Below, one piece after another: positions 15,695 to 25,071 of a stretch of 64,000 bases of DNA. Under the pieces are notes generated by a model. The model saw only the letters and a list, made by a program, of their open reading frames with translations. It had not been told where the DNA came from and did not search any database. Made by a program: the position numbers and the translations under genes. The first letter of the stretch is position 1. The number at the start of each line of letters is the position of its first letter. The stretch is from Mucilaginibacter sp. KACC 22063 (GTDB lineage Bacteria; Bacteroidota; Bacteroidia; Sphingobacteriales; Sphingobacteriaceae), in contig NZ_CP117877.1 in assembly GCF_028736115.1 (NCBI RefSeq), positions 1,302,001 to 1,366,000 on the forward strand. Reading direction: 5' to 3'.

Positions 15695-17498
15695 AAATCC
15701 TATCTATCCTTTTCTCTACTTCCGCGTCTTTAGTTAACTCAGGCGCATGATGCGGCTTTTTACGAGCATCAATAATTATTGGTCCGCGGCAGCCCCAATG
15801 TTTGTGTTCTGTAAAGCTGTTAATGCCATATATATCATGCGACGGATTGCTACGGGTGAAAGTAACCCACACCAGGTTGTTAATATTAGCAGCGGTAAAG
15901 TCTGCATCGTAACACAAGACCAACATTGGCAAGCCATTAAGGTCTTTATCTTTTAAAGCTTCATTCAGCTGATAAATTTCCCTGTTAGTCTGCTCCTCAT
16001 TTTGATATTGGGGTGCAGTAATGGCTAACACACCGGGCATTGCTATTTTATGATTAGCAAAGATATCTGGCAGGTTAAAACCAGCAGGTGCTTTAGTCAA
16101 TAGTTCTCTTATTATAGGTCCGGCTGCCGTGATAGCAACCTTACTACCACTGTTTAACCCGCCGCCACTATAGTCGAGGGTGTCAATAGTAGTTTTAGTA
16201 TAAAAGTGCAGGTCGCGGGTAAGGTCAATACGCTCGAGGATATGTTTCAGAAAGTCTTCAATATTATTTACATCAAGCGACGGATCATCCTCCTTCGCTG
16301 CAATAAATAAATATTTAGCCAGGCTAAGCTGGTTTTTACCAAGTATATGATTGGCAATAGTTAGTATTTCCTGTGGCTTACGCTCTTTAATATATGGCGT
16401 GTAGCGTTCGCTGCCTATGGCAAAAAGTAGCGGGTGTACGCCTGCGGCATCCACCGCATTAACGGCATGCAGTCCGGGAATTTCTTTCGGCAAAGCCGAG
16501 CCGGTAATCTCATGGATCAACGCGCCAAAGCTGGTGTCTTCTTGCGGCGGGCGGCCAACAACGGTGAAAGACCAGATCGCATTTTTGCGGTGATATACGT
16601 TATGCACCTTCATCAGCGGGAATGGATGCTTTAAACTGTAATAACCTAAGTGATCACCAAACGGTCCTTCAGGTTTGTTGTCATGCGGCATTACTGTGCC
16701 GGTGATCACAAAATCGGCATCGGCAGAAATGCAAAAACCTTCCGGGTCATAAAAGTACCGGAAGCGGCGATTACCTAATGCTCCCGCGAAGGTCATTTCA
16801 GATAGGCCTTCGGGCAAAGGCATTACTGCAGCTACCGGATGCGAAGGCGGGCCACCTACAAATATGCTCACCTTTAAAGGCTGGCCTTTTGCATTAGCCT
16901 TGCTTTGGTGTACGCCAATGCCACGGTGCAATTGATAGTGCAAACCAATTTCCTGGTTCTGTATGTACTCGTTTCCACCTAACTGAATGCGGTACATACC
17001 CAAATTGGCATTCATAATGCCGGGGTTGTCAATATCCTCGGTGTAAACCTGCGGCATGGTCACAAAAGGGCCGCCATCCATTGGCCAGTTTACAATTTGC
17101 GGAAGCTCACTGATGGTGGTTTTGGCAAAGTTTTTAATGCTGCTGTTACTAAGCTTTAACGGCAGCGCCGAAAATGCCGTAAGCGCTGCACCAGCATTTT
17201 TAAATGGGTTTTTGAATGCTTTTATCGGGTCATTTTTCAGATCGACCAGTGTTTTTATTTTCTCTAACGTATCGCGAAAAATGAACTCTGAACGTTCAAG
17301 CGTACCAAACAGGTTTGATACCGCCGGGAACTTGCTTCCTTTTACTTTCTCGAAATAGATTGCAGGTCCTTGCTTTTCGAAAACGCGCAGGTGTATGGCT
17401 GCCATTTCCAAATAAGGATCAACCTCTTCTTTAATGCGGATCAGGTGACCATGTTTTTCAAGGTCGGTAATGCAATCGTGTAAATTTTTATAGCCCAT
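15684..17498 (-). CDS. UbiD family (prenylated-FMN) decarboxylase
   Basis: 604 residues from the ATG at 17498. An upstream TTG at 17510 overlaps the promoter box and is unlikely. It starts MGYKNLHDCITDLEKHGHLIRIKEEVDP. UbiD-type features include GGPPSHPVAAVMPLPEG, FGDHLGYYSLKHPFPLMKVHNVYHRKNAIW and VTFTRSNPSHDIYG near the end. UbiD enzymes decarboxylate aromatic or conjugated acids using prenylated FMN made by UbiX. In Bacteroidota this long type is often linked to menaquinone synthesis by the futalosine or related route, but I see no men/mqn or ubiX neighbour. Divergent from the M28 peptidase. Confidence 0.85.
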   Translation of the reverse strand: MGYKNLHDCITDLEKHGHLIRIKEEVDPYLEMAAIHLRVFEKQGPAIYFEKVKGSKFPAVSNLFGTLERSEFIFRDTLEKIKTLVDLKNDPIKAFKNPFKNAGAALTAFSALPLKLSNSSIKNFAKTTISELPQIVNWPMDGGPFVTMPQVYTEDIDNPGIMNANLGMYRIQLGGNEYIQNQEIGLHYQLHRGIGVHQSKANAKGQPLKVSIFVGGPPSHPVAAVMPLPEGLSEMTFAGALGNRRFRYFYDPEGFCISADADFVITGTVMPHDNKPEGPFGDHLGYYSLKHPFPLMKVHNVYHRKNAIWSFTVVGRPPQEDTSFGALIHEITGSALPKEIPGLHAVNAVDAAGVHPLLFAIGSERYTPYIKERKPQEILTIANHILGKNQLSLAKYLFIAAKEDDPSLDVNNIEDFLKHILERIDLTRDLHFYTKTTIDTLDYSGGGLNSGSKVAITAAGPIIRELLTKAPAGFNLPDIFANHKIAMPGVLAITAPQYQNEEQTNREIYQLNEALKDKDLNGLPMLVLCYDADFTAANINNLVWVTFTRSNPSHDIYGINSFTEHKHWGCRGPIIIDARKKPHHAPELTKDAEVEKRIDRILSA

Positions 17499-17507
17499 TT
17501 CTGTGTG

Positions 17508-17515
17508 CAAAAGTA
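17508..17515 (-). promoter_or_regulatory. -7 box TACTTTTG for the ubiD-family gene
   Basis: An exact TAnnTTTG on the minus strand ending 10 nt before the ATG at 17498. Only 52 nt separate the start codons of the two divergent genes here, and the facing gene has TATTTTG (17539-17545) 6 nt before its ATG. Confidence 0.5.
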
Positions 17516-17550
17516 AGCATATTGAGAGCTAAATTATGTATTTTGGCTGT

Positions 17551-19170
17551 ATGGACTTTAAGCTTTGCAAAACACTTTCTATAGCTGCATTACTCGGCGG
17601 CTTGTTAAATACCGCTCAGGCACAAAACGGCATGACCGAAACCAGTTATCGTAAATATGTAAGCGAGGTAGCTTCTGACCAATTAATGGGGCGATTGCCA
17701 TTCAGCAAGGGCGAAACCGCTACCATCAATTATCTCGAACAACAGTTTAAAGCATTGGGATTGGAGCCAGGGAATAAAGGCAGTTATCTGCAGCCGGTGC
17801 CAATGGTATCAATTTATACCAATCCAGATGCGCAGATGAAAGTAACAACGCCTAAAGGAAACATTGACTTGGAAGGGTTAAAAGATTATGTGATATGGAC
17901 ACGCCGAACAGATCCTAAAATTGAGTTGAAAAACGAAGACCTGGTATTTGCCGGCTTTGGTATATCTGCTCCGGAATTTCATCATGATGATTATGCAGGG
18001 CTTGATGTTAAAGGCAAAATTGTAGTGGTACTGGTAAACGATCCGGGATATTATGATGCAAAGCAGTTTAAAGGCAAAACCATGACCTATTACGGCCGGT
18101 GGGTTTATAAATATGATGAGGCTGCCCGTCGTGGTGCAAAAGGGTGTTTGATTATTCATGATACAGGCCCGGCTGCTTATGGTTTTACCGTAGTGCAAAA
18201 CAGTTGGAAGGCATCTAAATTATACTTAGACAGCCGCGGCCACGAAAGTTATAAATGTGCTATTGAAGGTTGGCTGACTTTGCCAGCTACCGAGAAGCTT
18301 TTGTCTGCTGCCGGTACCGATTATAAAACATTGCTTAACAAAGCATTGCAGCCAGGCTTTAAAGGCGAAGCATTGCCTTTAAAAGTTTCTACCGGATTAA
18401 CTACTACCGTTAAGTACAATCAATCGCATAATGTGATTGCCAAAATTACAGGGACAAAGCACCCGGAAGAAACGGTGATATATTCGGCGCATTGGGATCA
18501 CTTTGGTATCAGCAAACCTGACGCAAAAGGCGACAGTATTTACAATGGCGCAGTTGATAATGCCAGCGGTACGGCCGCCTTGTTGGAGCTTGCCAAAGGA
18601 TTTAAAAGCTTAAAGACAAAACCCGAGCGTACAATCATCTTCTTATCGGTAACTGCCGAAGAGCAGGGCTTATGGGGTTCGGCTTATTATGCCGAAAACC
18701 CGGTTTACCCAATCAAGAAAACTGTTGCGGACATCAATATGGATATGTTTTACCCTTATGGTAAAACCAATGATGTTTCGGTAGTAGGCGTGGGGCAGTC
18801 GGAGTTAGAAGATTACCTGGCAGAAGCGGCAAAAACACAGGGCAGGGTAATTGAGCCGGAATCAGACCCGGCGAAAGGCATGTATTTCCGTTCAGACCAT
18901 TTTAATTTTGCGAAAGTTGGCGTGCCAGCGTTATACATCGAAACCGGGACCGATCTGCTTGGCAAAGGAAAAGCAGTTGGTAAACAAATGCACGATAATT
19001 ATACGGCGACGGTTTATCATAAACCCAACGATCAATACAATGCCTCGTGGGATGTAAGCGGAACCTTGCAGGACTTGCAATTGCTTTTTGCCGTAGGTAA
19101 GAAATTGGCTTACAGCGATACCTGGCCAAAATGGAAACAGGGATCAGAGTTTAAGCATTTAAGGCCGTAA
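17551..19170 (+). CDS. M28 family zinc aminopeptidase with PA domain, secreted
   Basis: 539 residues from the ATG at 17551. An ATG at 17536 lies upstream of the promoter-like TATTTTG and is disfavoured. Signal peptide MDFKLCKTLSIAALLGGLLNTAQAQ. Middle region (about 100-230) is the PA-domain insertion. The M28 catalytic domain has SAHWDHFG (zinc His and Asp), GAVDNASGTAALLELA (bridging Asp), VTAEEQGLWGS (catalytic Glu and zinc Glu), NMDMF and RSDHFNFAKVGVPALY (zinc His). All expected ligands are visible. Likely removes N-terminal residues from peptides in the periplasm. Confidence 0.92.
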   Translation: MDFKLCKTLSIAALLGGLLNTAQAQNGMTETSYRKYVSEVASDQLMGRLPFSKGETATINYLEQQFKALGLEPGNKGSYLQPVPMVSIYTNPDAQMKVTTPKGNIDLEGLKDYVIWTRRTDPKIELKNEDLVFAGFGISAPEFHHDDYAGLDVKGKIVVVLVNDPGYYDAKQFKGKTMTYYGRWVYKYDEAARRGAKGCLIIHDTGPAAYGFTVVQNSWKASKLYLDSRGHESYKCAIEGWLTLPATEKLLSAAGTDYKTLLNKALQPGFKGEALPLKVSTGLTTTVKYNQSHNVIAKITGTKHPEETVIYSAHWDHFGISKPDAKGDSIYNGAVDNASGTAALLELAKGFKSLKTKPERTIIFLSVTAEEQGLWGSAYYAENPVYPIKKTVADINMDMFYPYGKTNDVSVVGVGQSELEDYLAEAAKTQGRVIEPESDPAKGMYFRSDHFNFAKVGVPALYIETGTDLLGKGKAVGKQMHDNYTATVYHKPNDQYNASWDVSGTLQDLQLLFAVGKKLAYSDTWPKWKQGSEFKHLRP

Positions 19171-19172
19171 GT

Positions 19173-19180
19173 TATATTTG
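19173..19180 (+). promoter_or_regulatory. -7 box TATATTTG touching the Crp/Fnr gene start
   Basis: An exact TAnnTTTG ending only 5 nt before the GTG start at 19185. If the transcription start falls at the usual distance, the mRNA would begin at or next to the start codon. Confidence 0.55.
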
Positions 19181-19184
19181 TATT

Positions 19185-19763
19185 GTGTACGATATATTTC
19201 AGAATTATATTAACAGCAAAGCGTTGTTTACACCCGAGGAAAGTGAGAAAATCAAATCGGTAAGTTTCGCAAAAAAACTGCGTAAAAAGCAGTACCTGTT
19301 ACAGGAGGGCGACATCTGGAAATATGATGCTTTTGTAGCTAAAGGTTGTTTGCGTACTTATTCGGTTGATGATAAAGGTAGCGAGCACGTTATAAATTTT
19401 GCTATTGAGAACTGGTGGACTGGCGACAGGGAAAGTCTGATGTCGGGCCAGCCATCGCGCTTTAATATTGATGCAGTTGAGGACAGCGAACTGATATTGT
19501 TTACGCATAATAACTTTGAGCAGCTTTGTGAAGAAATTCCAAGTTTCAATAATATGGTAAATACCATTTTGCAAAGAAGTTTTGTGACTGGTCAAAGCCG
19601 TATACATGCTGCATTAAGTTATACGGCCGAAGAAAAATACCTTAATTTCCTTAACAAATATCCGGGCTTTGCTATTCGCATACCTCAAAGTATGATTGCA
19701 TCTTACCTGGGAATGACACCTGAAACCCTTAGCCGAATTAGAGGAGTGGTAGCAAAGAAATAA
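19185..19763 (+). CDS. Crp/Fnr family transcriptional regulator
   Basis: 192 residues. N-terminal cyclic-nucleotide-binding-like beta barrel (about 15-125; YLLQEGDIWKYDAFVAKGCLRTY is the typical Bacteroidota form) and a C-terminal helix-turn-helix with RIPQSMIASYLGMTPETLSRIRG. No cysteine cluster of the FNR iron-sulfur type. The start is GTG (MYDIFQNY); there is no in-frame ATG nearby. The downstream SDR gene has its own probable promoter. This class commonly acts as a single-component regulator next to a target, and the SDR is the obvious candidate (inference). Confidence 0.85.
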   Translation: MYDIFQNYINSKALFTPEESEKIKSVSFAKKLRKKQYLLQEGDIWKYDAFVAKGCLRTYSVDDKGSEHVINFAIENWWTGDRESLMSGQPSRFNIDAVEDSELILFTHNNFEQLCEEIPSFNNMVNTILQRSFVTGQSRIHAALSYTAEEKYLNFLNKYPGFAIRIPQSMIASYLGMTPETLSRIRGVVAKK

Positions 19764-19914
19764 TACAGAAAGGGTGGGGTGTATGCCGCCGTCTACTGTA
19801 ACTGATTGATCTAAATCAATTCCTTTCTTATCTTAAATCAATGTACAGGTTTCTGTGATGAGGCACTTTTGTAATGTTCGAAACAACAATTACAAAACAT
19901 TTAAAATAGGAACC

Positions 19915-20772
19915 ATGTCAAAAACAATTTTTATTACAGGAACAAGTACAGGATTTGGAAAATTAACCGCTGTTACCTTGGCCAAGGCAGGGCACAATGT
20001 TATTGCCGGTATGCGTAACGTAACAGGCAAAAATAAATCTGCAGCAGAAGAATTAGGCGCTATTGCTAACATAGAAGTAGTTGAAATTGATGTTACCAGT
20101 GATGAGTCGGTTAAACTCGCTTTTGAGAAAGTATTGAATAAATATGGCCATATCGATGTGTTAATTAACAATGCAGCGGTTAGCGGATTCGGTTTACTTG
20201 AAGCTTTCTCTTTAGAGCAGGTACGCAAAATGTTTGAAGTGAATTTTTATGGGGTATTACGTACCTACCAGGCTGTACTTCCTGCTATGCGTGAAGCTAA
20301 AAATGGCCTGATCATTAATATTACTTCAGGGGCAAGCGGCCATACTTTACCATTTATGATTCCTTATCTTGCTTCAAAATTTACTGTTGAAAGCATAACC
20401 GAAGGCTTGCAAGACGAGCTGAAAGATTATGGTATTGAGAATGTAAGCATACAGCCAGGGGTATATCCTACAGAAATGACTAATGGCGCTAAAACTGGTG
20501 TTGATGCTGATAAGCCAGAAATTATTGCTGCTTATGGAGATGCTGCCACACAACAATTCAATGCTTTAGGTGCGGCACTATTTGGTAAAATGGATCAATT
20601 TAAAATGGATCCGCAAACCATTGCCGACGGGATACTCAACCTGGTTAATATGAAAAAAGGAGAAAGGCCATTACGTTACCCGCTTGATGCCATTGCTCAG
20701 GGAACAGATAAAGAGTTTATTAAAGCACGTGCTGATATTAAAGCTAAGTGGCTGGCTGCTTATAGTAATTAA
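19915..20772 (+). CDS. SDR family oxidoreductase
   Basis: 285 residues from the ATG at 19915. The frame opens at 19855, but a CACTTTTG promoter-like word at 19864-19871 lies between, so the downstream start is preferred. Classical short-chain dehydrogenase: TGTSTGFGK (NADP-binding glycine motif), NNAAVSG, active-site Ser in NITSGAS and YLASK (catalytic Tyr and Lys). Substrate unknown. Sits 151 nt after a Crp/Fnr regulator gene. Confidence 0.88.
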   Translation: MSKTIFITGTSTGFGKLTAVTLAKAGHNVIAGMRNVTGKNKSAAEELGAIANIEVVEIDVTSDESVKLAFEKVLNKYGHIDVLINNAAVSGFGLLEAFSLEQVRKMFEVNFYGVLRTYQAVLPAMREAKNGLIINITSGASGHTLPFMIPYLASKFTVESITEGLQDELKDYGIENVSIQPGVYPTEMTNGAKTGVDADKPEIIAAYGDAATQQFNALGAALFGKMDQFKMDPQTIADGILNLVNMKKGERPLRYPLDAIAQGTDKEFIKARADIKAKWLAAYSN

Positions 20773-20860
20773 TTATCGGGCGGGCACAAAAAGAAATAAT
20801 GGATAGTAAGTGTGAAGTATAATAATTAACTTGTGTTAACCAATTATTAACACTTACGCT

Positions 20861-21325
20861 ATGAGACCTTTAATTGTTCTGATATCGTCTTTTCTGTTGT
20901 GCCTGCTTGTTACTTATGCCTTTTACCAGCAGGAGCAATACTACATAAGCGGCAGGGTAGCGCTTGCCGTCATGCTGCTTTTTACGGCATTAGCGCACTT
21001 TATTTTTATTAAAGGGATGTGTTTAATGATGCCGCCATTTGTGCCTACCGGACTTAAAAAGATGGTGATTTTGATTACAGGCTTACTCGAAATTGCGGGT
21101 GCTATAGGTATTATGTTTCAGCCAACCCGTGTAATTACAGGTTATGCACTGATTGCCTTCTTTATTGCCATTTTACCGGCCAATATTTATGCGGCACAGC
21201 AAAAGGTGAACCTGGAAGAAGGCGACCACAGCGGCCCGGGTACACATTACCTTTGGATACGTATACCGTTTCAGATACTATTGATATTTTGGGCGCTGTT
21301 CTTCTGTATTATGCACCCTTATTGA
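20861..21325 (+). CDS. DoxX-like membrane protein
   Basis: 154 residues with four hydrophobic segments (about 5-20, 33-55, 66-88, 94-113 and a last one near 133-150). The spacing and the segments GRVALAVMLLFTALAHF and GLLEIAGAIGIM resemble DoxX/DoxD-type membrane proteins. Function unknown, sometimes linked to quinone or thiosulfate redox chemistry. Its 3' end overlaps the stop of the convergent M16 gene by 7 nt. Confidence 0.7.
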   Translation: MRPLIVLISSFLLCLLVTYAFYQQEQYYISGRVALAVMLLFTALAHFIFIKGMCLMMPPFVPTGLKKMVILITGLLEIAGAIGIMFQPTRVITGYALIAFFIAILPANIYAAQQKVNLEEGDHSGPGTHYLWIRIPFQILLIFWALFFCIMHPY

Positions 21326-22629
21326 GTAACTTTTAGCTTAAATGCTTCTGCCGCAGCTTCGGCAAGTTTGGCATCACCAAGGTAAGTCCATTGCAAGCCT
21401 TTGATATAAGTTTGCATGGCGTTATTAATATCATCAACGGTAACGGCGTTTATCAATTCAGGAAGTTTCTCGGCATATTCCCAACCGCCGTTTATCTCTG
21501 CCGAACCCAGGTTGGCTGTTACGGCACCCGAGCCTTGTTGTTTAATAAAGTTGGTGGTAATAAAACCGCTTTTAATGTAGTTAAGCCCATCGGCAGAAAT
21601 GCCCAGCGCCCTTGCACGGTTTACTACCTCAACCATAGCTGTTACAGCTTCTTTAGGATAATTGGTACTTACCTGCATTTCGCCGTAAGGAATTAATGTT
21701 AATGATGTTGATGCGCCCGGATCATAAGACAAATTCATTTTTGTACGCAACTGGCTGAATAATGAGCCGCCTAATGCGGAAACCCCCATGCGGAATGCCA
21801 GAAGGTCTTTGCTGTCAGCAGGTGGCGCGTTAAAGGCAGCTGCAATGTAGTTAGTAGCCAAAGCACGGTTCTCTACATTCAGCTTATTTTCCGTCCAGCT
21901 TGGTGTTTGCCTAGCAGGAGCGGTGTAAGGCTTATCGGGCAGGTTGGCAAAAGCCGCTTTGATTTTCTGTTCCAGTAATTCGCGGCTGATCTTTCCTGCC
22001 ACTACAATAAACATGCGCTGTTTATTAACCAGTTTGTAATAGTAATTTTTAAGATCAGCAGCTGTAAGTGCTTGCAAGGTTTGCGGCGTGCCGTCAGGGT
22101 CTATGGCATAAGGCGTACCCGCAAAAGCATTTTGTGTAAGCAGATCGTCTAAGTGCCTGTCGGGATCGCTCATGGTGCTTGTAACCTGGGTAATCAGCTT
22201 GCTTTTCAGAAGCTGCACCTGGCTGTCGTCAAACACAGGGTTATTAATGGCTTCGGCAAATAAATTCCATGCCTGGTTAAAGTATTTTGAAATACATTCC
22301 ATGCCGATGTTGCCATAGTCGTAGGTGGATGAACCGCCGATAGAAATGCCATAAGTGTCGCTGGTGTCCCTGAATGCATCAGCTGTGTATTGCTTTGTGC
22401 CGCAATCTGTAGCAGCTTTAAAAGTCAGGTTTTCTATACCAGCCTGTTGTGCCTGGTAGTTGTATACGCCGCCGCGAAAGTACATGCGTACGCTGATCAC
22501 TTCTTTAACGGTTGGCTTAAATATTACTTTTAAACCGTTTACCGTAAATGATGTGGCTGCACCCGGCGATTGTGCAAAAACTGAACACGTGAAAAAAGTG
22601 AGCAGTATTAGGTTATATATCTTCTTCAT
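21319..22629 (-). CDS. M16 family peptidase subunit lacking the zinc motif
   Basis: 436 residues with signal peptide MKKIYNLILLTFFTCSVFAQ. It has the M16 two-lobed fold signals (RMYFRGGVYN, RMFIVVAGKI, FRMGVSALGGSLFSQLRTKMNLSYDPG), but the position of the HxxEH motif reads GIENLTFKAA, so it cannot bind zinc. In M16B systems such a subunit pairs with a catalytic subunit. The gene just upstream on the same strand (95-nt gap) encodes exactly that. Confidence 0.9.
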   Translation of the reverse strand: MKKIYNLILLTFFTCSVFAQSPGAATSFTVNGLKVIFKPTVKEVISVRMYFRGGVYNYQAQQAGIENLTFKAATDCGTKQYTADAFRDTSDTYGISIGGSSTYDYGNIGMECISKYFNQAWNLFAEAINNPVFDDSQVQLLKSKLITQVTSTMSDPDRHLDDLLTQNAFAGTPYAIDPDGTPQTLQALTAADLKNYYYKLVNKQRMFIVVAGKISRELLEQKIKAAFANLPDKPYTAPARQTPSWTENKLNVENRALATNYIAAAFNAPPADSKDLLAFRMGVSALGGSLFSQLRTKMNLSYDPGASTSLTLIPYGEMQVSTNYPKEAVTAMVEVVNRARALGISADGLNYIKSGFITTNFIKQQGSGAVTANLGSAEINGGWEYAEKLPELINAVTVDDINNAMQTYIKGLQWTYLGDAKLAEAAAEAFKLKVTQ

Positions 22630-22724
22630 TTCAAATCAGAATTTTTCAAAATTTATGAATGAACAGAATCTTTAAAGTTTGTCTTGATACTTGTTTCTGT
22701 TCTCTGGTTTCTTGTCTTTACTTC

Positions 22725-24110
22725 TTAGTTAGATGCTGTAAAAAACTTTTCAGGCGCTATTTGCTGCTCCATTTGCGGATTGATCAGCAGCCCTGCGCAA
22801 TGTGGTTTGTCTTTAATGTATTTACGCACATAAGCCTGTAGGTCAGCGCGGGTCATTTTCTTCAGGTTGTCGTTATAAGTATTGAAATAATTTAACGATG
22901 CTGATGCCCACCAAAAAGCCAGCACCTGTGTAAAGTCGCTTGTTACCTCGGCTTCCTGTACCTGTTTAATTTCCAGCTTTCGTTTAGATGTTTCCAGTTG
23001 CTCGTTGGTGATATAATCAGGGCTGTCCCACATCGAGATCTGGTGTTTGATCTCGTTCATGCAGGCTTCAACCTTATCAGGGTTAGGCACCACAGTAAGG
23101 GTGATTGGGCCTACGTGGCTAAGCGTTAAATAGCCAAAATCAACCTGTAAAGCCAAGCCAGATTGTATAAGAGCTTTACTTAATTTAGAAGAGTTCTGGT
23201 CGAGTATATAAGAGAATACATCAGCCGCATAGGTCGATTTTAAATCGGTACGGGTATCCGGGCCAAACCAGCTCATTTGTATGATAGGTACATTGGCCAG
23301 TTCAGATTTTACGACAAAGTAATCGTTTTTGGTAAGCGGCTTAAACTCAGATATTGGCCATTTTTTAAAAGGATCAAATGGCGAGCGTTTCCAGCTGCCA
23401 AATAAAGCTTCCACCTGTTTAAATACCTGTTCGTGCTTAACATCACCGCCGATGGTAAGCAGGGCGTTGTTAGGATAATAGTATTTGTTTTTGATAGAAT
23501 CCATCATGGCAGGTGTGGCAGTGCGGATCACCTGGTGATCGCCGGTTGGGTTTTTACGGCTATATAATTTGCCCCACATGTGGTGGTCCATCGCATTGAT
23601 CAAAGCAAAAGCCGGGTTTGATTCCTGGCGCTGAAACTCGTCGTCCACAACGATATTTTCCTTTGCCATTTCCTGCGGGGTAAACAGCGGATATCGTATA
23701 CTCGAATTCATGAGACTAAGACCTGCATTAAGATTCTTGCTCGGTAGGGTGAAAAAATAGTTTACGTTTTCAAAAGTGGTTGAGCCGTTAAACTCAATAC
23801 CTAATTCACTTATCCTGTTCATGAAATCATCCTGTGAAGGGTAGTCTTTATTCGCTTTAAAAAACATGTGTTCGTAAAGGTGGCTTAGCCCGTTAAACTT
23901 GGGCGTTTCGGTAAATGAACCGTTTTTGCAGGTGATCATTACCGTGGCCAAAGGCACACTGTTATCTTCAATTACCAATACATCAAGCCCGTTGGGCAGC
24001 TTGTGTAAAAAAATGTTTGATGGCAGCGGTTTAGGTTTAGGCTTGTTTTGTGCAAAGGCAGCAACTGTTAAAAAAGAAAAAGCCAGCAGCAATAAGTGTT
24101 TAAATCTCAT
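22725..24110 (-). CDS. M16 family zinc peptidase, catalytic subunit
   Basis: 461 residues with signal peptide (MRFKHLLLLAFSFLTVAAFAQ) followed by a proline/lysine-rich linker. The inverted zinc motif HLYEH is at 77-81, with the distal Glu in ENIVVDDEF downstream. Probably forms a periplasmic heterodimer with the following zinc-less M16 subunit, enclosing and degrading small peptides. The two are likely co-transcribed. Confidence 0.92.
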   Translation of the reverse strand: MRFKHLLLLAFSFLTVAAFAQNKPKPKPLPSNIFLHKLPNGLDVLVIEDNSVPLATVMITCKNGSFTETPKFNGLSHLYEHMFFKANKDYPSQDDFMNRISELGIEFNGSTTFENVNYFFTLPSKNLNAGLSLMNSSIRYPLFTPQEMAKENIVVDDEFQRQESNPAFALINAMDHHMWGKLYSRKNPTGDHQVIRTATPAMMDSIKNKYYYPNNALLTIGGDVKHEQVFKQVEALFGSWKRSPFDPFKKWPISEFKPLTKNDYFVVKSELANVPIIQMSWFGPDTRTDLKSTYAADVFSYILDQNSSKLSKALIQSGLALQVDFGYLTLSHVGPITLTVVPNPDKVEACMNEIKHQISMWDSPDYITNEQLETSKRKLEIKQVQEAEVTSDFTQVLAFWWASASLNYFNTYNDNLKKMTRADLQAYVRKYIKDKPHCAGLLINPQMEQQIAPEKFFTASN

Positions 24111-24231
24111 ATAGCAGAATAAACGCTTAAAGTAGGTATTTCTGTTTAGAAAATTATAAAATTACAAAATGGCGAAACAGGCTGCTCCCAAAAACTATTG
24201 TTACTTTAGCGCAATCAACGCCATGTAACCA

Positions 24232-25068
24232 ATGTCTGTAATTGTTTTTACCTTAATTATTTTAGTCGGCGCCTATTTTGCCGGTTTATTAGGATCACTC
24301 ACAGGTTTAGGTGGCGGGGTGGTTATTATCCCACTGTTAACGCTGGTGCTACATGTAAATATCCATTATGCCATCGGTGCATCACTCATTTCAGTTATTG
24401 CTACCTCTTCGGGTTCGGCGGCGGCGTATGTAAGGGAAGGCATCACTAATATTCGGATCGGTATGTTTCTGGAAATTGCCACAACCGCCGGTGCATTATT
24501 AGGAGCCGTGCTTTCACTGTATATACATGCCCCTGTAATTGCTGTGATATTCGGTGTTATCCTGATCTTCTCGGCGATTATGTCTTTAAAGAAAAAGGTA
24601 CAGGTGATATCGCAAACCGAAAGTGAGTGGGCGCAAAAGTTAAAGCTCAACGGGTCATATCCAACAGCTGAAGACGAGGTGAAATATGGGGTACGTAAAG
24701 TGGGCGGTGGTTTTATCATGATGCTTTTCGCCGGTATTATTTCAGGATTGCTGGGCATTGGTTCTGGCTCGCTTAAAGTAGTAGCTATGGATAGTATCAT
24801 GCGCATCCCTTTTAAGGTTTCTACTACCACCAGTAATTTTATGATCGGCGTAACGGCAGCTGCAAGTGCGGTGGTCTATTTGCAAAGAGGTTATATCGAT
24901 CCCGGATTATCTATGCCAGTAGTAATTGGTGTATTACTTGGAGCGTTAACGGGTTCAAAGATATTGGTACATGCCAAATCATCGGGATGGCTGCGCTGGG
25001 TATTTGCTGTTATTGTAACTGTACTGGCAGTGCAAATGATTTACAATGGTGTTACAGGTAAAATTTAA
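24232..25068 (+). CDS. TSUP family (TauE/SafE) membrane permease
   Basis: 278 residues with about 8 transmembrane segments. Starts with GLLGSLTGLGGGVVIIPLL, the conserved glycine-rich TauE/SafE motif, repeated in the second half as GIISGLLGIGSGSLKV. The family exports sulfite, sulfoacetate or other organosulfur anions, but the substrate here is unknown. The next gene starts 3 nt after its stop. Confidence 0.9.
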   Translation: MSVIVFTLIILVGAYFAGLLGSLTGLGGGVVIIPLLTLVLHVNIHYAIGASLISVIATSSGSAAAYVREGITNIRIGMFLEIATTAGALLGAVLSLYIHAPVIAVIFGVILIFSAIMSLKKKVQVISQTESEWAQKLKLNGSYPTAEDEVKYGVRKVGGGFIMMLFAGIISGLLGIGSGSLKVVAMDSIMRIPFKVSTTTSNFMIGVTAAASAVVYLQRGYIDPGLSMPVVIGVLLGALTGSKILVHAKSSGWLRWVFAVIVTVLAVQMIYNGVTGKI

Positions 25069-25071
25069 AGG

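Noticed and set aside
15559..15956. Two plus-strand frames at the ubiD-family 3' end
   Set aside because: The first is built of the CTCA repeat tract; the second is antisense to a conserved coding region.
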